From: an uncultured Pirellulaceae bacterium
Lineage (GTDB): Bacteria > Planctomycetota > Planctomycetia > Pirellulales > Pirellulaceae
Length of the DNA stretch: 64,000 bases
Assembly: GCA_938083195.1 (NCBI GenBank)
Contig: CALKCK010000024.1
Coordinates: 20,768-84,767 of the forward strand
Direction: 5' to 3'
The notes below the pieces were generated by a model. That model was not told the origin of the DNA and searched no databases. It saw only the letters and a list, made by a program, of their open reading frames with translations. Below, in pieces: positions 25,749-33,454 of the stretch (position 1 is the stretch's first letter; the number at the start of each line of letters is the position of its first letter). Position numbers and translations under genes: made by a program.

Positions 25749-27491
25749 ATGCAAAAATCGGCTCAACTTGGACTTCGCGTTCTAATCTGTGTGATTGGGA
25801 TCGTGTCGGGCTGCCGTGGTGGAGGCGGGGAGCGTGTTCTTGTGGATCCCTTTAGCCAAACGCAGAGCGCTTCAGTATCCCCCAGAAAATCGCAGATAGA
25901 GATCGCAGAGTCGCTCTTCCGCGACGGTTGTAAATTGGATCGAAATAAGGATGCAGGGTGTGTCGCGCAGTACGTTTGTGCTGCCAAAACGATCTGGCCC
26001 GTGATGGCGTCGGAGGTCATCGACGGCAATCGGGCAAATAGTGCTGCCGCCAAGATTTACAATCAATGTCTTCGAAGAATTATCGACAGGGGTCAAGAGT
26101 ATTGTTTGTTTGCACCGCAGGCTGGACGGTTATTGGTGAGTCCTTCGAGTGGAGATTGTGTTCCCATTTTGTATCGGGGGTTTCCCTGGGACCCACAGGA
26201 TTTCGATATAGTCATCCCCGCGACTACAGAGGTTAGCAAAAAACTAAATCATGATTACCGATGCAATGGAGTTGGAGTTCCGGTAGTCGTGATTAATAAA
26301 CGTTTGGAAGGCGAACGTTTCCTGAGAGACGAGCAAGCATTTGCGGCGACATTGGTATTACGACATAGTCGTCCAGGCGAAGAATCAACCTGCGGTTTTG
26401 TATTTGAGTTTATTGATCCTCTTCGTGCCCGTTCAGTCAATGTGGATGGTTGCGACGTTGCACTTGCACGAGACCTGTCAGCACCCATCGCGTACCGCAT
26501 TTCCAAACGTGACAAGAACTACCTCGAAGGATTCTTGCAGCCGGGAACGACGGATGAGGGGCCCGGTTTGTACACCGTCGAACCGTACCAACCCGGCAAG
26601 ATTCCAGTTGTTTTTGTGCACGGTTTGTTGTCGGATCCATTTACTTGGTCGAACGCTGCTAATGAACTTCGAGCGCGACCAGAATTGAATTCGCGATTTC
26701 AAATATGGGGTTTCCAGTATCCGACTGGTGAGCCATTTTTAAAAAGCGCGGCGGTCTTGCGAGATCACTTAAATGTCATCACGAAAAAATTGGATCCTTT
26801 GGGAGTGGATCCCGCACTTTCTCAAATTGTCTTGATTGGCCACAGCATGGGCGGTCTGGTAGCTAAACTGCAGGTGACGAGTAGTGGAGATCAGCTTTGG
26901 AATTCTATTTCAAAAATTCCATTGGATTGTTTGGTCACAACCGAAGAAACGCGATCCGCACTTCGAAATGCGTTTTACTTTCAACCGGTCCCAACCGTTT
27001 CTAGAGTGGTTTTCCTTGGAACACCTCATGCCGGATCGCCGAAAGCAAATCGTCCAATTGGCCGTTTAGGAACTAAGTTGGTAGATGAGCCAAGTTCAAT
27101 GAACGCGATACGAGAGCAGTTAATACGCGATAATCCAATGGCGTTTACTGAGGAATTCGAAAGGCGAATTCCGACCAGCATCGATTTGTTGCGTCCAGAA
27201 AGTCCATTGCTTCAAGAAATGAATTGTCTAAAATTCAGCGAATCAGTGAGACTTCATTCAATCATTGGTTGTGGGTATTATCTTGTTGGTTCTGGTGATT
27301 CTGACAAAGTGGTTCCTGTTGAAAGTGCGCGTATACCCTGGGTTGAATCTGAACGATTAATTATTTCCAAACATACGAAGATCAACTCGAATGAAATCGC
27401 GTTAGCGGAGTTGTACCGGATTCTCGAGACTCACCTTGTTGAGCAATGCGTTTCTGAGGCAGATTTAACGTTTGATAGACTTAGTGATTGA
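25749..27491 (+). CDS. lipoprotein alpha/beta hydrolase (lipase-like)
   Basis: About 580 residues. The N-terminus MQKSAQLGLRVLICVIGIVSGC is a lipoprotein signal with lipobox VSGC. After about 270 residues without a recognised domain comes an alpha/beta hydrolase region: IPVVFVHGLLSDPFTW (oxyanion hole), LIGHSMGGLVAKL with the nucleophile Ser, and FLGTPHAGSP. The closing part GSGDSDKVVPVESARIP likely holds the Asp of the triad, and SKHTKINSN the His. It resembles PGAP1/esterase-like lipases of the outer envelope. ATG 25749 is preceded by a G-rich site; the longer frame to 25677 would bury the lipobox. Substrate unknown. The last codons lie inside a 16-bp tandem duplication that reaches past the stop. 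Confidence 0.85.
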   Translation: MQKSAQLGLRVLICVIGIVSGCRGGGGERVLVDPFSQTQSASVSPRKSQIEIAESLFRDGCKLDRNKDAGCVAQYVCAAKTIWPVMASEVIDGNRANSAAAKIYNQCLRRIIDRGQEYCLFAPQAGRLLVSPSSGDCVPILYRGFPWDPQDFDIVIPATTEVSKKLNHDYRCNGVGVPVVVINKRLEGERFLRDEQAFAATLVLRHSRPGEESTCGFVFEFIDPLRARSVNVDGCDVALARDLSAPIAYRISKRDKNYLEGFLQPGTTDEGPGLYTVEPYQPGKIPVVFVHGLLSDPFTWSNAANELRARPELNSRFQIWGFQYPTGEPFLKSAAVLRDHLNVITKKLDPLGVDPALSQIVLIGHSMGGLVAKLQVTSSGDQLWNSISKIPLDCLVTTEETRSALRNAFYFQPVPTVSRVVFLGTPHAGSPKANRPIGRLGTKLVDEPSSMNAIREQLIRDNPMAFTEEFERRIPTSIDLLRPESPLLQEMNCLKFSESVRLHSIIGCGYYLVGSGDSDKVVPVESARIPWVESERLIISKHTKINSNEIALAELYRILETHLVEQCVSEADLTFDRLSD

Positions 27492-27504
27492 TAGACTTAG
27501 CGAT
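27473..27504. repeat. 16-bp tandem duplication across the stop codon of the lipoprotein hydrolase
   Basis: TGATAGACTTAGTGAT (27473-27488) is followed by TGATAGACTTAGCGAT (27489-27504), differing at one base. The TGA stop of the hydrolase is the first codon of the second unit, so the duplication may have extended or trimmed the protein end. Confidence 0.6.
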
Positions 27505-27621
27505 TAGGCAAAGCCAAAATAAAAGTCGAATCCGATTGAATTTGGCCAACCAGTGAACGTGCTTTCGTTATGAGGGCTCGGTGAAATATTTCTTTGATTT
27601 GTAGAGGATGGGGTAAAATTA

Positions 27622-28509
27622 ATGTCGGGTGCGGATGATGAAACAAAAGAACAGCGTGGAAGCAGATTTGCCGATAATTTCTTTGCGAAAGATGAGTCAG
27701 GATTTAATGTTGAAATTGTTGCAGCGACCCATGTCGGTAGGGTGCGTCGACGGAATGAAGACCACTACGCGGTGATCCGTCGAACACGCCGTTGTGAAGT
27801 ACTGTTATCTAATCTTCAGGAAGATAGTCTCAATCTGGCGGACGGACATGCTTATGGTTTATTAGTGGCGGACGGAGTCGGGGGAGCAAAGCACGGTGAT
27901 TTTGCATCCCATCTCGTTTTAGAAGCCACTCTGCACGCGGCGGATCTAGCGTCCAGTTGGGTAATGAAATTTAAAGATTTCAATGCTCAGGAAATGCGGC
28001 AGCGGGTAGACGCGTACGTGTCCAGAATTCAGGATGAGTTTCATCGGCACGCGAAGCTCGATCCGGATAAAAGTCAAATGAGCACAACGCTAACGGGCGC
28101 CTATCTGCTTCCGCCTCATGCGATCATTTCGCATGTAGGTGATTCCCGAGCTTACATTGGACGTCGCGGGGAATTGATGCAGGTGACCCGCGATCATACT
28201 TTGGCTCAATCTTTGGTCGATCGAGGCACTGCACCGGAAGATGCTAAGGCATTTGGGAATGTGTTGGTCAATAGCGTCGATGCTGTTCGTGACCACATTA
28301 AAGCTGATGTCGTTCATCTCGAATTGGAAGCAGGTGATCGTCTCTTGCTGTGTTCCGACGGGCTCAGTGATATGGTTCCCGAAGACCAAATTTGTAGCCT
28401 TCTCGGAACCGCCGTTCTGAAGGAGAGTTGCGATGGACTGGTTAATGCGGCGTTGGAAAACGGTGGCCGGGATAATGTCACCGTGGTCTTGTGTGAATTA
28501 ACGGAGTAG
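27622..28509 (+). CDS. PP2C-family protein phosphatase
   Basis: A 295-residue metal-dependent Ser/Thr phosphatase of the bacterial Stp/PrpC type. Visible motifs are VGRVRRRNEDHYAV (motif 1), LLVADGVGGAKHGDFAS (metal-binding Asp and the DGxGG motif), STTLTGAYLLP, HVGDSRAYIGRRGEL, LLLCSDGLSDMV and GGRDNVTVVL (last metal Asp). No signal peptide or extra domain is seen, so it is cytoplasmic. No kinase is adjacent; the only kinase in the window is at 59940-61685. It probably reverses Hanks-type kinase phosphorylation. It is preceded by a gap of about 130 bases. Confidence 0.93.
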   Translation: MSGADDETKEQRGSRFADNFFAKDESGFNVEIVAATHVGRVRRRNEDHYAVIRRTRRCEVLLSNLQEDSLNLADGHAYGLLVADGVGGAKHGDFASHLVLEATLHAADLASSWVMKFKDFNAQEMRQRVDAYVSRIQDEFHRHAKLDPDKSQMSTTLTGAYLLPPHAIISHVGDSRAYIGRRGELMQVTRDHTLAQSLVDRGTAPEDAKAFGNVLVNSVDAVRDHIKADVVHLELEAGDRLLLCSDGLSDMVPEDQICSLLGTAVLKESCDGLVNAALENGGRDNVTVVLCELTE

Positions 28510-28657
28510 TAAACTCCGGCTTGGCTTGTTGTTCAAAACGCATTATTTGAGGAAATCTCGTCTCGGGAGGATCGAATTCGAACTATACTTTATCGATTGA
28601 GCAGTGTTTTTGTTCCCAATACAAATTGTGGTTTCTTCGATGAGGAGTGTTTGTTTT

Positions 28658-29044
28658 ATGCGATCCAGTAAAGTTTTGTTTTTCTTAAGTGCGATTCTGT
28701 TTACTTTTGCCGGTTTGAATTGCAGTGAAAGCTCAGCCCAGTACTCCGCGCGGGTTTATCGTGCCTCACCCGCAGTCTGGGGTTATGGCGGCCCGATTTG
28801 TAGAACCGGTGACCGCGGTCGCTATGCTGAAGTCGCGGGAACTTTCCCAGCATTCTACGCTCCTCAAGTTCCAATGGGGCCGATGGTGGGCGGTGTCGTT
28901 CCTACTATGTCGGCTTATTATGTTCCGACCGTACCGGTCATGGGAGTATATGCCGCTCCGGCCGTTCCTGTTCGCCGTGTCCGGCGACGTTCTGCTCTGG
29001 TTTATCCGGCCGTGATTGAGCCAGTTTATTGGTATCCCAATTAA
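28658..29044 (+). CDS. small secreted Pro/Val/Tyr-rich protein
   Basis: 128 residues. A signal peptide (MRSSKVLFFLSAILFTFAG..., cleaved near SSAQ) is followed by a Tyr/Arg segment and a Pro/Val/Tyr-rich tail (YVPTVPVMGVYAAPAVPVRR) ending in aromatic residues. No known domain. ATG 28658 is preceded by GAGGAG nine bases upstream, which decides the start over the two in-frame ATGs before it. It is probably a surface or matrix protein of the same style as the 140-residue protein at 15695. A bidirectional terminator follows. Confidence 0.75.
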   Translation: MRSSKVLFFLSAILFTFAGLNCSESSAQYSARVYRASPAVWGYGGPICRTGDRGRYAEVAGTFPAFYAPQVPMGPMVGGVVPTMSAYYVPTVPVMGVYAAPAVPVRRVRRRSALVYPAVIEPVYWYPN

Positions 29045-29092
29045 GTTTGATAAGCCGTAGATGCGATTACTCGTGCTGCAATAATCAAAACA

Positions 29093-29124
29093 AAAAAGGC
29101 TGCCTTTTCGAAGGCAGCCTTTTT
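29093..29124. terminator. bidirectional terminator between convergent genes
   Basis: A perfect 14-bp stem (29093-29106 with 29111-29124, AAAAAGGCTGCCTT arm) with a TTCG tetraloop. The A/T ends supply a T-run in both directions, so it serves the gene ending at 29044 and the gene ending at 29157. Confidence 0.9.
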
Positions 29125-29156
29125 AATTAAATCAATACGTTCGTATTCTGCAGAGC

Positions 29157-29678
29157 TTAGTCACGCACACGAACTTTTCCACGACCGTTGACAATGACCT
29201 TTGCTTCGAAACCACAAGAGGGCCAGCAAAGATTGGCAACTTGGCGGTCGAGTACACCTGATTTCCAAGTGATGATTGGTGCTTCACCGACACAGCAGAC
29301 AGGGACTTTGACGCAAGCTTCGTACTCACAGCCGCAAGGGTCTTGTAGGTAGAACAAAGTTGGAACTGGCTTGGGCTTGCAGCATCGCTTTCTGCAGCGA
29401 GGCTTGCAGCATTCATTGGCAGCTGCCATAGGCACGGGAACAGCGATTGCGTTCTCGAGGATTACCGATGGGCTCTCAACCGCATCCGCTGGGATTGGAA
29501 CGGCTGGCTCTTGAGGCGCTGGAGGAATGGCAGCGTCCTGGTTTGTAATCTTGCTTTGAGTAAGCGAAGTCTTCAGAACAGAAACTAAGCCGTCATCGGA
29601 GTCTGTGTTCGAAGCCAAGAGTGTGATCGTGCTGAATGAAAACGCCAAAAGGGCGATCAAAGAAGCAGTGGTTTTCAT
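29157..29678 (-). CDS. secreted cysteine-rich protein, 173 aa
   Basis: A secreted protein with a signal peptide (MKTTASLIALLAFSFSTI..., cleaved near LASN), a Pro/Ala linker (IPPAPQEPAVPIPADA) and a Cys-rich C-terminal half. Twelve cysteines are grouped as NECCKPRCRKRCCKPK, DPCGCEYEACVKVPVCC and LCWPSCGF, which suggests disulfides or metal binding in a compact domain of about 75 residues. The end VIVNGRGKVRVRD is basic. No named family is recognised. Similar Cys-rich small proteins are common in planctomycete genomes, whose cell envelopes are Cys- and Pro-rich; a structural envelope role is inference. Confidence 0.75.
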   Translation of the reverse strand: MKTTASLIALLAFSFSTITLLASNTDSDDGLVSVLKTSLTQSKITNQDAAIPPAPQEPAVPIPADAVESPSVILENAIAVPVPMAAANECCKPRCRKRCCKPKPVPTLFYLQDPCGCEYEACVKVPVCCVGEAPIITWKSGVLDRQVANLCWPSCGFEAKVIVNGRGKVRVRD

Positions 29679-30012
29679 CGGATTCTACCTGCAAATGTTG
29701 GGTCATTTAAAAAGATTCTATTCGAGGTTCCCGCCGCCAACGACGTCGGAGAAGTTTGACTAAACGAGAACTACCTCCCAGTCTAGCTAATTCCCCATGG
29801 CGGTAAATGGCATGCTCGGTAAAACTCTGGCGAAACAACGAAAACCAAGATTACCTAGTGAAAACCGATGTAAAACAAACGGAAATTCTATTCCATTGAT
29901 TGGACAATTGAGTAAACGAGCCCTTCGCCATCCCGGTGGTTGACTGGGAAATGCGTCCCCCACGGGACTGATCCAGCCCGTACTCTGGGGCTGAAGTGCC
30001 TCCCTTTCCCAG
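29679..30012. other. gene-free stretch with a three-way-junction RNA-like fold next to the SHD1 gene
   Basis: 334 bases with no gene. The right end (29944-30012), directly after the SHD1 stop on the minus strand, can form an 8-bp outer stem CTGGGAAA/TTTCCCAG. It encloses two hairpins, GTCCC/GGGAC (29955-29968) and CAGCCC/GGGCTG (29974-29993). There is no T-run, so it is not a classic terminator. The rest shows nothing notable. Confidence 0.45.
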
Positions 30013-30957
30013 CTAGCGACGGCGATTACGAACTCTTGCAATTGGACCAATCTGAGCTCCGGGGTAGCGTTGGAGTGCGGCTTGAGTTGCTTGTCGACTG
30101 TTGGTTCCCGGTACGACGACTTTCATTGGGCGACCGTAGTTTCCGCGGGCGGGAATCAGAGTCACTTCCCATAGGTCATACAGGCCAGCATTGTATCCCT
30201 GCAGTTGGAGATTCATTTCAGAGATTTCTCTGAGCGATTGTTGGTTTTGAGCATTCGCTTGTGCTTGAGCCCGCAGGTAAAAAGACTCTTTCTCCTGTTG
30301 CTTTTTATTTTCTTCAGCCGACTTAAATCGTTGCCATCCGCGTTCCAGGGTTGTGCGATCGGCTGCGGTAAAAAGGAAAAAGGGGAGGCCATAGCGGTCA
30401 CCGTTTTCAAGTTCCAGCATGACTCCTTCACATTTGTGGTCAACCTCACGGTTGGGTTGTTTTTCAAGCCATTGATTCATCGCATCAACGTTCTCAAATT
30501 TTTGCTTGGCAAAGTGAGCTACCATTTTTGGAATGAGTTCTTGGTATACCGGAGGAAGGTTTTCGATGTCCCGGTCATTCACATAGGTCTCACCACGTAA
30601 GTAACGTTTTACCTTCAAGTCACGCTCGCCGTATTCGACAACTTTGCCTTTGACTTTGAGACCACTGTCCAACTTCCAAGTTCGAAGTTCATCGGGTTCG
30701 CCTCCTTTGGATTCCTCTGCTTCGCTGGATTTTAAAAAGGCGCGATCTGCGTCTGATAGATCTTTGATGGCAACAGAGACGAGGTCTTTATTTTCTTTTT
30801 GGAGAACGACATGTTCGCTATCATAGGCAATCAGATCAGCTTTAAAGGTGTAGTGACCGCTGGCGTCGGTCCACTCACGAACGTCGGTGAGTCCGAAGCT
30901 CGAGGCCGTGTAGGCGAATGTCAGGGCTAGACCGATCAGTAACTTGTAAAAACGCAT
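30013..30957 (-). CDS. SHD1-domain secreted protein
   Basis: A 314-residue exported protein. The signal peptide (residues about 1-22) is followed by an SHD1 (SLA1 homology 1) domain: REWTDASGHYTFKADLIAYD and VSVAIKDLSDADRAFL. This domain is typical of planctomycetes and verrucomicrobia, where it may bind peptides or other proteins in the envelope. Residues about 85-130 form a second, SHD1-like beta unit (RTWKLDSGLKVKGKVVEYG). The middle is helical and Gln/Glu-rich (SAEENKKQQEKESFYLR), and the C-terminus is basic. No enzyme motif. The function is unknown. Confidence 0.82.
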   Translation of the reverse strand: MRFYKLLIGLALTFAYTASSFGLTDVREWTDASGHYTFKADLIAYDSEHVVLQKENKDLVSVAIKDLSDADRAFLKSSEAEESKGGEPDELRTWKLDSGLKVKGKVVEYGERDLKVKRYLRGETYVNDRDIENLPPVYQELIPKMVAHFAKQKFENVDAMNQWLEKQPNREVDHKCEGVMLELENGDRYGLPFFLFTAADRTTLERGWQRFKSAEENKKQQEKESFYLRAQAQANAQNQQSLREISEMNLQLQGYNAGLYDLWEVTLIPARGNYGRPMKVVVPGTNSRQATQAALQRYPGAQIGPIARVRNRRR

Positions 30958-31077
30958 TTGCTCTACCTCTTGGGACTATATTTTCTTCTTTTAAATTATT
31001 CCCTGAGATACGCATGAGGTAAAGGCTGGATCATAGAAGTTTTCTAAGCTCACCTGTACGACGTCAGTCGGCCGTGC

Positions 31078-31097
31078 AGCACCCCAATGGGGGTGCT
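31078..31097. other. 8-bp hairpin in the divergent gap between SHD1 and endonuclease-family genes
   Basis: AGCACCCC (31078-31085) pairs with GGGGTGCT (31090-31097) around a four-base loop; outer TCGG/CCGA (31068-31071, 31099-31102) can pair as well. There is no T-run. It is about 90 bases before the start at 31190 and could be a leader element or operator. Confidence 0.4.
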
Positions 31098-31189
31098 ACC
31101 GATGCGACGGAAACGGGAAAGGGGTAAGATAAACTAAGGTGAGTTGTAATTAGCTTGAACTTCCAGCACCGTCCATTCGTAGAGCCCTT

Positions 31190-31942
31190 GTGTCAAATCC
31201 AGCATCATTTCGTCTTATTAGTTACAATATCCACAAAGGGATTGGGGGGGTTGATCGCCGATATCGTCCTGAACGAATCGTGGAGACTCTCAAACAGTAC
31301 TCTGCCGATATTATATTTTTGCAGGAAGTTGACGATCAGGTTCCTCGTTCCCGAATGGATTTTCAGGTTGAGCTTTTCTCCGAGGCGCTGGAAATGAAGC
31401 ATTTTGCTTATCAGCGAAATGTTCATCTGAAACAGGGGCACTATGGGAATGCAATTTTAAGTCGTTTTCCATTGCTTGATGTTGAGGATATCGATCTCAC
31501 GATTCCTTTAAAAAAGCGGCGGCAAGGTTTACTTGCGCACTGCCGAATGAAAATTGAGGGGCATCAAAGAACGATGTTGCTAGTAAATGTTCATTTGGGC
31601 TTGGCGGGATTTGAACGGAAAATGCAGTTGCGAAAATTGCTGGATCATCAAACGGTTCATCGCGCCCATAAAGAGACGCCCATCGTCATTGGCGGTGATT
31701 TAAATGATGTCTGGGAGAATTTGGGAAAGCAACTCATGCTGCCGGCTGATTTTTCTGTTGCTGCTAAATCGATTCGAACCTTTCCAGCTGCGTTTCCTGC
31801 TCGAGCACTTGATAATTTATTTTATCGAGGTGACTTGGCTGTCCGTCATGCGTTTGCCTCGAAGTCCAAAGTTGCAGGGCAAGCGTCCGATCATCGTCCG
31901 CTGATTGTTGACTTCGAGTTGAGCGATACAAAAGTTAAATAG
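31190..31942 (+). CDS. endonuclease/exonuclease/phosphatase family protein
   Basis: A 250-residue EEP-fold hydrolase, Mg-dependent. Motifs: RLISYNIHKGIGG (first Asn), IIFLQEVDDQ (metal-binding Glu), LLVNVHLGLAGFER (His), VIGGDLNDV (Asp/Asn pair) and QASDHRPLIVDFEL (closing Asp-His). No signal peptide, so cytoplasmic. The branch with YNIHKGIGG is found in bacterial proteins of unknown substrate that may act on lipids, nucleic acids or phosphodiesters. The start is GTG 31190; no ATG is nearby and MSNPASFRLISYN fits the family start. The substrate cannot be told from sequence. Confidence 0.88.
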   Translation: MSNPASFRLISYNIHKGIGGVDRRYRPERIVETLKQYSADIIFLQEVDDQVPRSRMDFQVELFSEALEMKHFAYQRNVHLKQGHYGNAILSRFPLLDVEDIDLTIPLKKRRQGLLAHCRMKIEGHQRTMLLVNVHLGLAGFERKMQLRKLLDHQTVHRAHKETPIVIGGDLNDVWENLGKQLMLPADFSVAAKSIRTFPAAFPARALDNLFYRGDLAVRHAFASKSKVAGQASDHRPLIVDFELSDTKVK

Positions 31943-31964
31943 TTGGCTGATTGCGGATTCGAGT

Positions 31965-31988
31965 GGATCAATCTAAGGATCAATCTAA
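31965..31988. repeat. 12-bp tandem duplication
   Basis: GGATCAATCTAA occurs twice in a row (31965-31976, 31977-31988), just past the stop of the endonuclease-family gene. Probably slippage. Confidence 0.55.
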
Positions 31989-32052
31989 TTGATGATATGC
32001 AAAGATTCGTTTGCCAGGAAAATTGGTTTTATCTTTATCAAAGAGTTCGTAT

Positions 32053-32089
32053 AAAAAAGTGCAGCCGGTCGCCAAAGGACTAGCTGCAC
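32053..32089 (-). terminator. rho-independent terminator of the SYLF gene
   Basis: GTGCAGC(CG)GTC and GAC(TA)GCTGCAC form a stem of 10 pairs with a 2x2 internal mismatch (32059-32089). On the minus strand it is followed by TTTTTT (32058-32053). It lies 40 bases past the SYLF stop. Confidence 0.8.
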
Positions 32090-32128
32090 CTATTTTGGTT
32101 GTTTGCTATGAACGCGGCTGTGCTTGAA

Positions 32129-33199
32129 CTAATTCGCCGGTGGCGCAGGAAGGTCAAAGGTGGTCTTCACGTTGGACAGTTCATGAATGTAATGGCACAG
32201 CAAACCATAAGTCGATTGAAACTCAGGGTAACGAGCGAGTTTTACAAGTTTGGGATCATTGCAAACATATTCAAAATTTGACCTGCATTTGATCAAGGAT
32301 TCTACTGATGGATGCCCATTTGCCTGAAAGATTTGTGCTGGTAATCCGAGGTACTGCTGCCAACGAGGGTCAAGCGATTCGTACATTTCAGGCGCGATTT
32401 TTGCAAGCTGATCTCGTAATTGATCAACCTCTTGTTGGGAGTACTGTTGAGCCAGGATCGGTTTAGTCTGGTTTGTGGTGGAAGCTTTTAAGGTGGGGAC
32501 TTGATTGCTTGTGGGAGGGGTGTCGGTCGCGTTGCCGGCATATCGCATCACTTCGAGCCCGAGTTTTTCGGCGCTTGCTGGAATAATGACTGGGCCACCG
32601 GGCGTTGTTGCCTTGTAGTAAGTTGCGTTACTAATGGAGTCCATCCGAACGACGGAACCGTCGAAAGAGACTCCGGCGAATAATCCTCGGCTTCTGGAGT
32701 AAGAATAAATCTGTGCACCGAGTCGAGTGTCCGTTGCAGCGGTTGCTTGTCTCCCAATAGGCCCAGCGGCAATCCCAGCGTCAGCTCCAAGGGTCATCCG
32801 TCCAGATAATAGACCGTTGACACTTTTTCTAGTTTTGAAAACCAAAACGACATCGGTTGATTGAACACCGACCTGCCAACCAATGTTACCGCCGGTTAGG
32901 CTTGCGAAGACAGGTGCGTGCCATCCGCCTTTGTCGTCCCGAATCATGATGACACCATTTCCATGCCGTGCGCCAACAACGAAACTTGCTTTGACAACAC
33001 CCGGGAAAATAGCGACAGCTTGGGCATCGTGCAGCATGCTTCGAGGTATTCCCTGGGCGGGAATCGACATGATTTCATTTAGAACTCCAATCGACTCATT
33101 TACCGTTTGCTCTTCTTTGTATTGACCTGACACAAGGGAGCAATGGCTCATTAAAATGCCGATACAGATAGCCTGAGCTAAGATAGTTGTTCGTTTCAT
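32129..33199 (-). CDS. SYLF (YSC84-like) lipid-binding secreted protein
   Basis: A 356-residue protein with a signal peptide (about 1-25, ending at VSGQ) and a SYLF domain (about 35-225). Recognisable pieces are AQAVAIFPGVVKASFVVGARHGNG, GGWHAPVFASLTGGNIGWQ, VLVFKTRKSVNGLL and SYSRSRGLFAGVSFDGS. The family binds lipids; in bacteria its members are usually periplasmic and poorly studied. The last 130 residues (from about 225) are Thr/Gln-rich then helical, with DPRWQQYLGLPAQIFQ, and are not part of the domain. The gene is alone on its transcript, with a terminator after it. Confidence 0.87.
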   Translation of the reverse strand: MKRTTILAQAICIGILMSHCSLVSGQYKEEQTVNESIGVLNEIMSIPAQGIPRSMLHDAQAVAIFPGVVKASFVVGARHGNGVIMIRDDKGGWHAPVFASLTGGNIGWQVGVQSTDVVLVFKTRKSVNGLLSGRMTLGADAGIAAGPIGRQATAATDTRLGAQIYSYSRSRGLFAGVSFDGSVVRMDSISNATYYKATTPGGPVIIPASAEKLGLEVMRYAGNATDTPPTSNQVPTLKASTTNQTKPILAQQYSQQEVDQLRDQLAKIAPEMYESLDPRWQQYLGLPAQIFQANGHPSVESLIKCRSNFEYVCNDPKLVKLARYPEFQSTYGLLCHYIHELSNVKTTFDLPAPPAN

Positions 33200-33454
33200 G
33201 TTGTTGTTCCTTGTCTGGCGGGCCTGTTCAAATCGAATCTCAGTTCGATTAACGGCGGGGTCGAGATATACCAGCCTATTCGACGTGGCAAAATTAGGTC
33301 AAGACGAATCGCGACCGCATTTTTACAGGCGCATCGTTACTAGATCCTGAATTTTTTGCAACCAACAAGGAGCACTCGAGAAAGCCAGGATTTGAGAAGA
33401 CTCAAATCTGTTACTCAAGTTACAGACTATTACTGGAGAAGGTCCAATAGACGA

